Source of the DNA: Bacteroidota bacterium
Lineage (GTDB): Bacteria > Bacteroidota > Bacteroidia > Bacteroidales > JAGNHN01
Direction of reading: 5' to 3'
Assembly: GCA_022710185.1 (NCBI GenBank)
Contig: JAKLHK010000006.1
Coordinates: 1 to 64,000 of the forward strand
Length of the DNA: 64,000 nucleotides
Shown here: positions 41,778 to 49,474 of the stretch, piece after piece
Numbering within the stretch: position 1 is the first letter of the stretch
How the letters are laid out: each line of letters opens with the position of its first letter
Position numbers and translations under genes: made by a program
Notes under the pieces: model-generated
What the model was told of the DNA's origin: nothing
The model's input: only the letters and a program-made list of their open reading frames with translations
The model's database searches: none

Positions 41778-42548
41778 TCAGATCACATCGCCTGCCTTGT
41801 ACTTTGCTGAATGGATGAGCTTACCCCCCGGATCCAATTCCTTCCATTCTCCTTCCTTTTTTCCCTGGCGGTAGGTCCCGGTAATCTTCAGCGGACCATC
41901 CTCGTAATACTCCTTGTAGGGACCTTCAGAAAGATTGCCCTTATACATCTCTTCGGAGCGGATATTGCCTGAGGGGTAGAATGTACGCTGCATCCCTTCC
42001 AGCTGGCCCTTTGAATAGTTGTATTCCGCCAACTTCTGTCCCTCGGTATTGTACCATATACTGAGGCCGTGCTTCACCCCGCGATCATATATGCTCTCCT
42101 CCTGCTTATTTCCGTTATGGTCGTAGAACCTGAGCACCAGCCCATGCATCTTTCCCTCCTCGTACATAATGTCGGAGAGGCTGCGGCCGCCGTAGGTATA
42201 GATGCGCTCGCGCCCATGCAGCATTCCCTGGCTGAACCAGGCTTCCTTTTCCAGATAGGCCCGCTGATCCATACTTAGGTGCAGCCCATCGAGCTTGCCG
42301 CTCTTATAGGTGAACATATAATGCAGGAAGCCTTCCGGGTAATAGGTCATCCAAACCCCATCCCTGAGATTGTCCTTGTATACCCCACGTTCCTTGCCCC
42401 CTTCATATTCTTCCTCCCAAAGGCCCTGGCGAAGTCCCTGAGCATCCGTTTGGTTCTGTGGTTGCCCCTGGGGTGGGAACAGGATCTGGGCCTGAGGGAG
42501 CAGGGTACTGAGCAATAGTATGCTAAGCGACAGCAAATACCTGATCAT
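41778..42548 (-). CDS. MORN-repeat secreted protein (YwqK-like)
   Basis: 256 residues with a signal peptide (MIRYLLSLSILLLSTLLPQA) and about eight MORN-like repeats of roughly 23 residues, seen as GVWMTYYPEGF, KHGLSIWYNTEGQ, GPYKEYYEDGPL and GEWKELDPGGK. Such proteins are often annotated as YwqK-family antitoxins, but no toxin gene is adjacent and a secreted MORN protein is more likely structural. Function unknown. Confidence 0.8.
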   Translation of the reverse strand: MIRYLLSLSILLLSTLLPQAQILFPPQGQPQNQTDAQGLRQGLWEEEYEGGKERGVYKDNLRDGVWMTYYPEGFLHYMFTYKSGKLDGLHLSMDQRAYLEKEAWFSQGMLHGRERIYTYGGRSLSDIMYEEGKMHGLVLRFYDHNGNKQEESIYDRGVKHGLSIWYNTEGQKLAEYNYSKGQLEGMQRTFYPSGNIRSEEMYKGNLSEGPYKEYYEDGPLKITGTYRQGKKEGEWKELDPGGKLIHSAKYKAGDVI

Positions 42549-42619
42549 GGAAAGTATGTTTTATGGTCCTAAGGTAGAAAATTGCCGGGCATCGGCTCCA
42601 TACCCTATTGATTTCCGGA

Positions 42620-43948
42620 TCAGGAAGGAATGTCCACCGGTGTGGCGAACAATTCATGTTCTGCCGCATCGGTAACGTCAACGTCCATAAAAGATCCGAT
42701 GAGCAGGGGCTGTGCTGATGTAATGAGCACCTCATTGTCCACCTCGGGGGAATCGGCTTCGGTCCTGCCCACCCAATATTCGTCCTCCTGGCGGTCTACC
42801 AGCACCTTGAGCCGTGTACCGATGAGCGCGGTATTATGCTCCAGGGCAATGCCTCGCTGCACCTCCATGAGGGCCGCAAGGCGTTCTTCCTTCAGCTCTT
42901 CCGGAACATCGTCTACCAGAGCGTAGGCCGAGGTACCTTCCTCATGCGAATAGCGGAACGCACCCAGTCGCTCAAAGCGGTAGGTTTCCACGAATCGCAG
43001 GAGCTCATGGAATTCTTGCTCCGTTTCCCCCGGGTATCCTATGATCATGGTGGTTCGCAGGGCTACCTCAGGGTATTTCTCACGGATCACATCCAGCAAC
43101 TTGCGGGTTTGCGATCCGTTGAATCCCCGGCGCATGCTGGCGAGGATGCGGTCGGAGATATGCTGGAGGGGCATGTCCAGGTAGTTACAGATCTGGGGGT
43201 GCTGGTGCATCAATTCCAGCACTTCCATCGGAAAGGCCACGGGATAGGCGTAGTGCAGGCGGACCCAGTCGGGTGCCCCCTGGGCCACCAGGGTTTCGAG
43301 CAGTTCGGGCAATTTTCTCCTTCCGTAGCGGTCCATGCCATACCAGGTGAGGTCCTGGGCAATGAGTAGTGCTTCCTTCACCCCAAGTTCTTTTAGCCTC
43401 CGCACCTCAGCCACGATTTCCTCGATGCTGCGTGAGCGGTGCTTCCCGCGGATGAGGGGAATTGCGCAGAAGGAACATTCCCGGTCACAGCCTTCGGAAA
43501 CCTTCACCCAGGCATAATGCCCGGGGGTGGTCAGCACCCGGTCTTCCCACGTGACGGTGCCTGTAGAAGTGAGAAAGAGGGAAGCCACCGCCTGCAGTTG
43601 GTCCACTCCGAGCACGGCATCCACCTCGGGTATCTCCTCCATGAGTTCCTTGCGGTAGCGCTGAGCCAGGCAACCCATCACCACCAGTCGGCCGATCCTG
43701 CCCTGGGTGCGGGCCTGAGCATAGTTAAGGATATTCTCGATGGACTCGTCCTTGGCATCCAGGATGAACCCACAGGTATTGATGATCACCCCGGCGAATC
43801 CATCGCCCGGCGCATCATGTACCACACGCAGTCCACCCCGGCGCAGGGCGCCCATGAGGTTTTCGGAATCGACGATATTTTTGGAACAGCCCAGGGTAAC
43901 CACATTGATGGTCCGGGCGTTGGGATGGGCATCCGATGGCTGGGTCAT
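42620..43948 (-). CDS. rimO: Ribosomal protein uS12 methylthiotransferase
   Basis: Radical SAM enzyme that adds a methylthio group to the conserved aspartate of ribosomal protein S12. The 442 residues have the UPF0004 domain (VTLGCSKNIVDSENLMGAL, first Cys 21), the radical SAM motif CDRECSFC followed by IPLIRGKHRSR, and a C-terminal TRAM domain. The CSKN..DSE text distinguishes it from MiaB and MtaB. Its start overlaps the ftsY stop by four bases. Confidence 0.95.
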   Translation of the reverse strand: MTQPSDAHPNARTINVVTLGCSKNIVDSENLMGALRRGGLRVVHDAPGDGFAGVIINTCGFILDAKDESIENILNYAQARTQGRIGRLVVMGCLAQRYRKELMEEIPEVDAVLGVDQLQAVASLFLTSTGTVTWEDRVLTTPGHYAWVKVSEGCDRECSFCAIPLIRGKHRSRSIEEIVAEVRRLKELGVKEALLIAQDLTWYGMDRYGRRKLPELLETLVAQGAPDWVRLHYAYPVAFPMEVLELMHQHPQICNYLDMPLQHISDRILASMRRGFNGSQTRKLLDVIREKYPEVALRTTMIIGYPGETEQEFHELLRFVETYRFERLGAFRYSHEEGTSAYALVDDVPEELKEERLAALMEVQRGIALEHNTALIGTRLKVLVDRQEDEYWVGRTEADSPEVDNEVLITSAQPLLIGSFMDVDVTDAAEHELFATPVDIPS

Positions 43949-44895
43949 GAGAAGAGGGAATCGACGAAGCTCTGACGGTCGAAGACCTGAAGGTCCCCGA
44001 TCTTTTCTCCCACGCCGATATATTTTACAGGAACCTTGAACTCGTCGGAGATCCCGATCACCACCCCACCCTTGGCCGTGCCGTCGAGTTTGGTGAGGGC
44101 CAGGGCGTTAACCTCGGTGGCGGCGGTAAACTGCCGTGCCTGTTCCACGGCGTTTTGGCCTGTGGAGGCATCGAGTACCAGAAGGACCTCATGGGGTGCG
44201 GTGGGGACGACCTTCTGCATAACGCGGCGGATCTTGGAGAGTTCATTCATCAGTCCCACCTTGTTATGTAGGCGGCCGGCGGTATCGATGATGACCACGT
44301 CGGCCTGACGGTTCCTTGCGGCGGTGAGGGTATCGAAGGCTACGGATGCCGGGTCGGCGCCCATGCCCTGGGTGATCACCGGTACCCCGGCCCTTTCCGA
44401 CCAGATGACCAGCTGGTCGACCGCTGCTGCCCGGAAGGTATCGGCGGCCCCCAGGACCACCGATTTTCCCGCCATGCGGAATTTGTAGGCCAGTTTGCCA
44501 ATGGTGGTGGTTTTTCCGACCCCATTCACCCCCACGACCATGATGACATAGGGTTCTCCGGGAGCGGGCTGGTCATCGTCCCCGCTGAGGCCATCAGCGT
44601 TTTCGGCGAGCAGGGCCACCACCTCTTCTTTCAGTATCCGGTTCAATTCGCCGGAGCCCAGGTATTTGTCGCGGCTCACCCTTTGCTGGAGGCGCTCGAT
44701 AATCCGGAGGGTGGTTCCGACCCCAACATCGGAGGTCACCAATATCTCTTCGAGTTCGTCAAGGAAATCGTCGTCGATGGTGGAGCGGCCAACCAATGCC
44801 CTGGACAGCCTTGAGACCAGGTTTTCCCTGGACCGGCTCAGGCCCTGGTCCAGATCTTCCTTTTTCTCTTTACTGAAGATGGAGAATATGCCCAT
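43945..44895 (-). CDS. ftsY: Signal recognition particle receptor FtsY
   Basis: GTPase at the inner membrane that docks the SRP-ribosome complex. 316 residues from the ATG at 44895 ([14 protein letters not shown]); the frame open from 44922 lacks support. It has the N-terminal helical domain without a long acidic extension, the P-loop [27 protein letters not shown] and [10 protein letters not shown] motifs, and the C-terminal [16 protein letters not shown]. The SRP RNA lies at 5.5 kb. Overlaps rimO by four bases. Confidence 0.96.
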   Translation of the reverse strand: MGIFSIFSKEKKEDLDQGLSRSRENLVSRLSRALVGRSTIDDDFLDELEEILVTSDVGVGTTLRIIERLQQRVSRDKYLGSGELNRILKEEVVALLAENADGLSGDDDQPAPGEPYVIMVVGVNGVGKTTTIGKLAYKFRMAGKSVVLGAADTFRAAAVDQLVIWSERAGVPVITQGMGADPASVAFDTLTAARNRQADVVIIDTAGRLHNKVGLMNELSKIRRVMQKVVPTAPHEVLLVLDASTGQNAVEQARQFTAATEVNALALTKLDGTAKGGVVIGISDEFKVPVKYIGVGEKIGDLQVFDRQSFVDSLFS

Positions 44896-44984
44896 ACAGC
44901 GTATTGATGAGTGTAGGTACAAAAAAAGCCTTTTCCCGCGAAAGAAAAAGCTTTCCTTTGTTTACCTGCCCTTGGGGGCGGGGG

Positions 44985-45137
44985 CTATTTCTTAAGAAAA
45001 TCCTTGACCTGATCGTTGGGAACGATGGCTTCTTTGAAGGTATAGGCTCCAGTCTTGGGCGACTTCACCATACGGATGACCTTGGCGTATTCCTTGGTCG
45101 AGGTGGTCTTCAGTGTTGCAACTACTTTCTTTGCCAT
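44985..45137 (-). CDS. DUF4295 protein (ribosome-associated small protein)
   Basis: 50 residues, MAKKVVATLKTTSTKEYAKV at the start, basic throughout and ending DQVKDFLKK. It is the DUF4295 family found directly after rpmG in Bacteroidota. I recall that a Flavobacterium ribosome structure found a phylum-specific large-subunit protein, named bL38, that corresponds to this family; treat that as memory rather than proof. It starts nine bases after the rpmG stop, so the two are one operon. Confidence 0.88.
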   Translation of the reverse strand: MAKKVVATLKTTSTKEYAKVIRMVKSPKTGAYTFKEAIVPNDQVKDFLKK

Positions 45138-45146
45138 GATTCCTGA

Positions 45147-45335
45147 TTATTTGATCTCGCGGTGAACAGTAACTTTCTTGAGGATAGGGTTGTACTTCTT
45201 CAGCTCCAGCCTTTCGGGCGTATTTTTCTTGTTCTTGGTGCTGATGTACCTTGACGTTCCGGGCATCCCGCTGGTCTTGTGCTCGGTGCATTCCAGTATG
45301 ACCTGGACCCTTGCGTCTTTGGACTTCTTTGCCAT
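45147..45335 (-). CDS. rpmG: Ribosomal protein bL33
   Basis: 62-residue bL33 without zinc-binding cysteine pairs ([20 protein letters not shown], then [20 protein letters not shown], ending VTVHREIK). It forms an operon with DUF4295. In many Bacteroidota rpmB precedes rpmG; here the upstream side is the divergent xerD gene, so rpmB must be elsewhere. A full -33/-7 promoter precedes it. Confidence 0.97.
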   Translation of the reverse strand: MAKKSKDARVQVILECTEHKTSGMPGTSRYISTKNKKNTPERLELKKYNPILKKVTVHREIK

Positions 45336-45355
45336 CTTCTCACTTTTTGGGTGTG

Positions 45356-45386
45356 CAAAATTAGTATTTCTTCAATTATTATCCAA
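45356..45386 (-). promoter_or_regulatory. -33/-7 promoter of rpmG-DUF4295
   Basis: On the reverse strand TTG (45386-45384), a 20-base spacer, then TAATTTTG (45363-45356); the ATG follows 20 bases later. Confidence 0.78.
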
Positions 45387-45416
45387 ACAATCAGGGTTTT
45401 TTACCTTTATCCCCGC

Positions 45417-46346
45417 ATGGCCATCTGGGAAACATACCTGAGGGGATTCCGCGACTACCTCCGTCTGGAGCGCTCGGTAGCCGGGCATACGCTGCAGGCC
45501 TATCTGCATGATGTCCGCTCCTTCGCAAGCTTTCTGGAGGCGGAGGGGCGCGAGATCTCTCCCGCTGAGGCCGATGCCGGGTTGTTGGGTTCCTATCTGG
45601 GTGCACTCCGTTCCCTGGGGATGGAAGCGAGCACCCAGGCCCGCATGCTCTCCGGGCTGAGGGCTTTTTTCAGGTACCTCATCCTTGAAGGAATCATTCA
45701 GCAGAACCCTGCCGACCTGGTGGATGGGCCCAGGCTGGGCCGTAGGCTGCCTTCCTATATGACACAGGATGAGATAGGGCGTATGCTGGACATTTTCGAC
45801 CTGAGCACAGCGGAAGGGCAGCGCAACCGGGCGATGGTGGAGCTGATGTATGGATGCGGATTGCGGGTGAGCGAAGCCTGTGGACTCAGGATCAGCGATC
45901 TCTTTTTCTCTGAGGGGTTCATCAGGGTCAGGGGTAAGGGCAACAAAGAAAGGCTGGTGCCCGTGGGGCGCAGTGCCGTGCGCCAGGTGAGCCTTTACCT
46001 TGAGGGTACAAGGCCCTCTTACCCTCAGCAGCGCAGCGCTTCAGATCTGCTTTTCCTCAACCGTTCCGGCAAGGGGATATCCCGGGTGAGCGTGTTTAAA
46101 ATGGTGAAGGCTGCGGCGGCGGACTGCGGACTGCCCTCCACCCTGGGCCCTCATACGCTGCGCCATTCCTTCGCCACCCACCTGGTGGAAGGGGGTGCCG
46201 ACCTGCGTGCCGTGCAGGCCATGCTGGGGCATGCCTCCATTACTACAACGGAGATATACACCCATTTGGACCGCACCTACCTCAGGGATGAAATACTCAG
46301 CCATCATCCCCTGGAGCGCAGACGACGCAAGCTTATTCAGGAATAA
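45417..46346 (+). CDS. xerD: Tyrosine recombinase XerC/XerD
   Basis: Site-specific recombinase that resolves chromosome dimers at dif. 309 residues from the ATG at 45417 (MAIWETYLRGFRDYLRLERS). It has the N-terminal SAM-like core-binding domain, then the catalytic set: Arg in LMYGCGLRVSEACGL, HTLRHSFATHL (H..R), the late His in MLGHASITTTEIY, and nucleophile Y281. No phage or integron genes adjoin, so it is probably the housekeeping enzyme. It is divergent from rpmG and overlaps the next convergent gene by 14 bases. Confidence 0.92.
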   Translation: MAIWETYLRGFRDYLRLERSVAGHTLQAYLHDVRSFASFLEAEGREISPAEADAGLLGSYLGALRSLGMEASTQARMLSGLRAFFRYLILEGIIQQNPADLVDGPRLGRRLPSYMTQDEIGRMLDIFDLSTAEGQRNRAMVELMYGCGLRVSEACGLRISDLFFSEGFIRVRGKGNKERLVPVGRSAVRQVSLYLEGTRPSYPQQRSASDLLFLNRSGKGISRVSVFKMVKAAAADCGLPSTLGPHTLRHSFATHLVEGGADLRAVQAMLGHASITTTEIYTHLDRTYLRDEILSHHPLERRRRKLIQE

Positions 46347-46770
46347 TACCCCAGTCTACTGTACTCAGTTTCTCACTTTCGAAATAGAAATCGATGAGCG
46401 CGTCGTTGAACGACATCCGCTCTTCCCCCCAGGCTTCCGTCTCCTGCTCCACATCATGAAAGCTATTGGCGGCCAGCAACTCCTCAAGCTGTTGCCTGGT
46501 CAGGGAAAAGACTTTCTGACCAAACAGCAGCGTATCCTGGTTATCGGATTCCACGCTGGTCAGCTGGTGTTCGTCCCCTTCAAAGAACAGGCTGATGCCA
46601 TGGTCAGGATAATGCCATATCAGCGTTGGGGTAAAGAACTCATCATCTTCATCCAGCAGTTCGGTCTGAGGTGGATCGCCCAGCAGCCTGGCCACTGCCT
46701 CTGTAGTCGCTCCAAACTTCAGGGGGGGCATTCCTTCGAGCGGCCGAATTTCTATCACCATAGGTTTCAT
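46333..46770 (-). CDS. Conserved hypothetical protein, unknown
   Basis: 145 residues, acidic, no signal peptide or membrane segment. Visible text: MPPLKFGATTEAVARLLGDP (which looks like a small 'start, then lose one of several steps' helix seen in SmpA/BamE-like folds), then LIWHYPDHGISLFFEG and DTLLFGQKVFSLTRQQLEEL. I think I have seen relatives in Bacteroidota but know no function. It overlaps the xerD 3' end by 14 bases and is followed upstream by the SDR gene, 17 bases away on the same strand. Confidence 0.65.
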   Translation of the reverse strand: MKPMVIEIRPLEGMPPLKFGATTEAVARLLGDPPQTELLDEDDEFFTPTLIWHYPDHGISLFFEGDEHQLTSVESDNQDTLLFGQKVFSLTRQQLEELLAANSFHDVEQETEAWGEERMSFNDALIDFYFESEKLSTVDWGIIPE

Positions 46771-46787
46771 ATGGGTGGGTTTTGGGA

Positions 46788-47594
46788 TTATTGAAAGGGA
46801 GACCCGGGCTCCTTGGCCATGTGATTATATACCATTTTATCCATGAAGGCCGGGAAGAATTTATTCATAAGTACTGTAAACTTCCCCTGGGTAGTCAGCA
46901 CCAGGGTCCGCTTGCGCATTTCTATGGCCCGTATCACATGCCGGGCCACTTCTTCCGCGCTCATCATGCGGGCTTCATCGCGGGGCGACTCCCCCTGGAC
47001 CTGCCCGTCAGCGCCCAGTGCGGTATTGCGGATGTTGGAGGCGGTAAAGCCCGGACAGGCCAGCAACACATGCAATCCATTCCGGCGGTTCTCCATGCGC
47101 ACTACTTCAAGAAAACCATGCATGGCGAACTTGGACGAGGAGTACCCGGTGCGCCCGGGCAGTCCCTTGAACCCTGCGATGGAAGAGATCCCGACCAGGC
47201 TGCCCTTGCTCTTTAGCAGATGGGGCAGGGCGTAGTAACTGCAGTATACCGTACCCCAGTAGTTCACATCCATCAGCCGGCGCAGCACCTTGAGGTCGAT
47301 CCCATCAAACAGGGCCCGCATGGAGATGCCGGCATTGTTGATGAGCACATCGACACCGCCGTAGGCTTCCACCGCAGCCTGCACCAATCGCTGACAGTCC
47401 GTCTCCACGCTGACGTCGGTCTGCAGGGTGAGGCCTTCCCAGCCATGGGCTGCAAACGTCTCCTGCATGGCCCTTAGGCCCTCGGCCTGGCGCGCTCCCA
47501 TGACCACCCGGGCCCCGGCGGCACCCAGTTCCATGGACAGTGCCTTTCCGATGCCCGAGCTCGCCCCGGTGATGATTATGGTCCGTCCTTTCAT
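46788..47594 (-). CDS. Short-chain dehydrogenase/reductase
   Basis: NAD(P)-dependent oxidoreductase, 268 residues. Cofactor motif TGASSGIG at 9-16, NNAG in the centre, catalytic YSSSK (Y..SK), and a hydrophobic-basic C-terminal part that may touch the membrane (KFTVLMNKFFPAFMDKMVYN). The basic residue in GARQAE after strand two suggests NADP. Substrate unknown; the family includes DltE/YqjQ-like enzymes. Confidence 0.87.
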   Translation of the reverse strand: MKGRTIIITGASSGIGKALSMELGAAGARVVMGARQAEGLRAMQETFAAHGWEGLTLQTDVSVETDCQRLVQAAVEAYGGVDVLINNAGISMRALFDGIDLKVLRRLMDVNYWGTVYCSYYALPHLLKSKGSLVGISSIAGFKGLPGRTGYSSSKFAMHGFLEVVRMENRRNGLHVLLACPGFTASNIRNTALGADGQVQGESPRDEARMMSAEEVARHVIRAIEMRKRTLVLTTQGKFTVLMNKFFPAFMDKMVYNHMAKEPGSPFQ

Positions 47595-47685
47595 CCTGCT
47601 GGCTTGATCTGACCAAAATAAGAAAATAACGTATGGTGATGCGCTTGTCCCCGGGAATTTCCTTCCCGGCCTGAGCAGCCTTCAT

Positions 47686-47716
47686 TTGGCAATACCGAGC
47701 TGATATCCTATCTTTG
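47686..47716 (+). promoter_or_regulatory. -33/-7 promoter of tRNA-Lys
   Basis: TTG at 47686-47688 and TATCTTTG at 47709-47716 with a 20-base spacer; the tRNA starts 14 bases later. Confidence 0.75.
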
Positions 47717-47729
47717 CAGCCCCAATCAG

Positions 47730-47802
47730 GATTCCGTAGCTCAGCAGGTAGAGCAATTGCCTTTTAAGCAATGGGTCCCGGGTTCGAATCCCGGCGGGAT
47801 CA
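47730..47802 (+). tRNA. tRNA-Lys (anticodon TTT)
   Basis: A 73-base cloverleaf without encoded CCA. Acceptor GATTCCG pairs with CGGGATC with one G-T pair; the anticodon arm TTGC/GCAA closes CTTTTAA, giving TTT; the T arm is CCGGG/CCCGG around TTCGAAT. Confidence 0.96.
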
Positions 47803-47813
47803 CTTGATGATCG

Positions 47814-47844
47814 GATCCCGGCACGAGAAGTGCCGGGATCTTTT
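47814..47844 (+). terminator. Terminator of tRNA-Lys
   Basis: GATCCCGGCAC/GTGCCGGGATC, an 11-bp stem with a five-base loop, followed by TTTT. Confidence 0.88.
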
Positions 47845-47892
47845 ATTTTTGGGATTAGCGAGCTTGCTCGCATAATCCCAAAAATAAAAGAT
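47838..47892. repeat. Near-perfect 55-bp palindrome after tRNA-Lys
   Basis: Two 26-bp arms, identical except for one unpaired A, around a two-base centre. The middle is GCGAGC-TT-GCTCGC and the outer 20 bases of each arm (47838-47857 and 47873-47892) pair exactly. The left arm overlaps the terminator. The same centre occurs after tRNA-Arg at 28409. Confidence 0.92.
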
Positions 47893-47959
47893 GCGGGGGA
47901 CGAGCGCAGCGAGACCCCGGGATCCGGTCCACTGCACGCGCAGTGCAGCTCAGCGATCG
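47893..47959. repeat. GAGCGCAGCGAG module after tRNA-Lys
   Basis: CGAGCGCAGCGAG (47901-47913) lies between GGGG and CCCC, followed by GTCCACTGCACG, the same order as in the module after tRNA-Arg. A further short palindrome (CACTGCAC-GCGCAGTG) follows. Confidence 0.75.
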
Positions 47960-48008
47960 CCGGGCCGATGGATGCAGAAGAAAAGCGTGCATTGAGCCAG
48001 AAATCTAT

Positions 48009-48060
48009 TGACGCAAGTCATTGACTCATTGTTCATTGACAATGAGCACTGAGCATTGAA
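48009..48060. repeat. Degenerate CATTG-type heptad array
   Basis: Units such as CTCATTG, TTCATTG, ACAATGA, GCACTGA and GCATTGA stand in 7-bp register and end directly at the DUF5723 stop codon. The first half and second half are partly inverted. Confidence 0.6.
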
Positions 48061-48061
48061 C

Positions 48062-49474
48062 TCAGGGTTCCACTACCGGTGTCGCAGGAACGGCTTCCGC
48101 AGGGGATTCCTCTGCAGCAACAACCGGCTGGTATTTTCCGAAGCGGAAGTTCAGCCCGAGCTGGAAGTTGACCATACGCAGCTGTCCCGGAACCATGGGC
48201 CCCAGGATATTATCGCTGAGCATATACAACTGAACGGGACCAAACTTGAACACCACTCCTGCACCTATGTTGGAGAACGCGTGGTTCTTATAGGTGTAGT
48301 TTGCGGATACCGACATCACCTTGCCCAAACGGTGGTGCAATGAGAGGCTGGCAGAGGGCTGAAGGGCACTGTTGAACATTTCCGCCCGGATAAGGCCCCC
48401 GGCGATGGTTTTGCTTCCCAGCCGATATTCTCCGGAAACGAACATCCCGGGCCGCATCATCCGTGTAAAGGCTCCATTCTCTTCCTGCAGGTCAAAGATC
48501 TGCTCCAGGGTATCGGCGATATCCTGCAATTGTTCATCGAAGGCGCCATCCGTATCCCCAAACATATCGCCGAGTTCCAACCCGCTGAATTCGTAGGAAC
48601 CTTCCTTGACATAATGCCGCCGGGCATGGGTCTCCCAACGAATGTAACCCAGATCGGTAAGCCCGGCCGAGACGGTGATCAGGCTATCCAGTGCCCAGCA
48701 GGCGGCCAGGTCGACGGCCAGGCCCATATTGGCACTGCCGAATACAGGGGGCTCCAGATTGGCATCGAACTCATCCCCGATGAGGATGTCGGCACCGGCG
48801 GAATACGATTCCATTCCGCTGCTCACCCTGATACTGTAGTCCTGGGGGTCGGTGTATATACTGAAGGCATTGGCTTCCGCCGAGGCATAGGCCCTGCCGG
48901 CGAGGTATTTCAGCCTTCCGCCAAAAACAAGGTCCCGTCCGAAAGGGAAGGACACACCCGCGGCCAGTTCGGAATACGACAGGGCCTCAATCCCCAGGCC
49001 GCTCAGGTCTCGCTCCTCGCCAAGGAAGGCCCCATTGCCTTTCCAGAGGAACTCCAGCAGATTCCGGGGATAGGCGAAGCGGGTCCGAAACTTCTCTGTA
49101 GCAGAGAAATGCAGGAAGATATCATTACGGAGGGAGAAACCAAACGAGAACAGCTCCTCGTCCAGGGCCAGGTCCAGGCGGTTGTGTTCCTTCAGGTTGG
49201 AGATCATGAAGCCGGGGTCGAACAACAGGCTGTCGCCGTCCTTCTGGAATACATCATCCAGGGCCAGTCCATGGTTGTATTCGAAGTAGAGTCCCGAGAG
49301 GGCAGGGAAGCCAACATAGCCCTTGAACTCAGGGCGTACGGCCGGATTGGAATGCATTGACTGGGGTACCCAGGGCATGTGGTGCAGCAGATAACTCGAC
49401 TGGCTTCGGAGCATTGCGCTCAGGCACAGCAGAATTAAAAAGGTTAGCAGGTTCTTCATCATGGCGCCCTCCAT
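48062..49474 (-). CDS. DUF5723 family outer-membrane protein
   Basis: Predicted outer-membrane beta-barrel of 470 residues, family DUF5723, function unknown. The opening SSYLLHHMPWVPQSMHSNPA and GYVGFPALSGLYFEYNHG fit the family. The frame first opens with TTG; the ATG at 49474 overlaps the upstream stop as TGATG, and the signal peptide (MKNLLTFLILLCLSAM) begins at 49459-49462, so either ATG is possible. It is the last of three genes in a row for outer-membrane proteins. Confidence 0.82.
   Translation of the reverse strand: MEGAMMKNLLTFLILLCLSAMLRSQSSYLLHHMPWVPQSMHSNPAVRPEFKGYVGFPALSGLYFEYNHGLALDDVFQKDGDSLLFDPGFMISNLKEHNRLDLALDEELFSFGFSLRNDIFLHFSATEKFRTRFAYPRNLLEFLWKGNGAFLGEERDLSGLGIEALSYSELAAGVSFPFGRDLVFGGRLKYLAGRAYASAEANAFSIYTDPQDYSIRVSSGMESYSAGADILIGDEFDANLEPPVFGSANMGLAVDLAACWALDSLITVSAGLTDLGYIRWETHARRHYVKEGSYEFSGLELGDMFGDTDGAFDEQLQDIADTLEQIFDLQEENGAFTRMMRPGMFVSGEYRLGSKTIAGGLIRAEMFNSALQPSASLSLHHRLGKVMSVSANYTYKNHAFSNIGAGVVFKFGPVQLYMLSDNILGPMVPGQLRMVNFQLGLNFRFGKYQPVVAAEESPAEAVPATPVVEP

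Noticed and set aside
41778..42548. Antitoxin of a toxin-antitoxin pair (YwqK label)
   Set aside because: The protein has a signal peptide and no adjacent toxin-like gene; MORN repeats alone do not support this role.
45417..46346. Phage or integron integrase
   Set aside because: Length and motifs fit XerC/XerD, and no mobile-element genes or att-like repeats adjoin.
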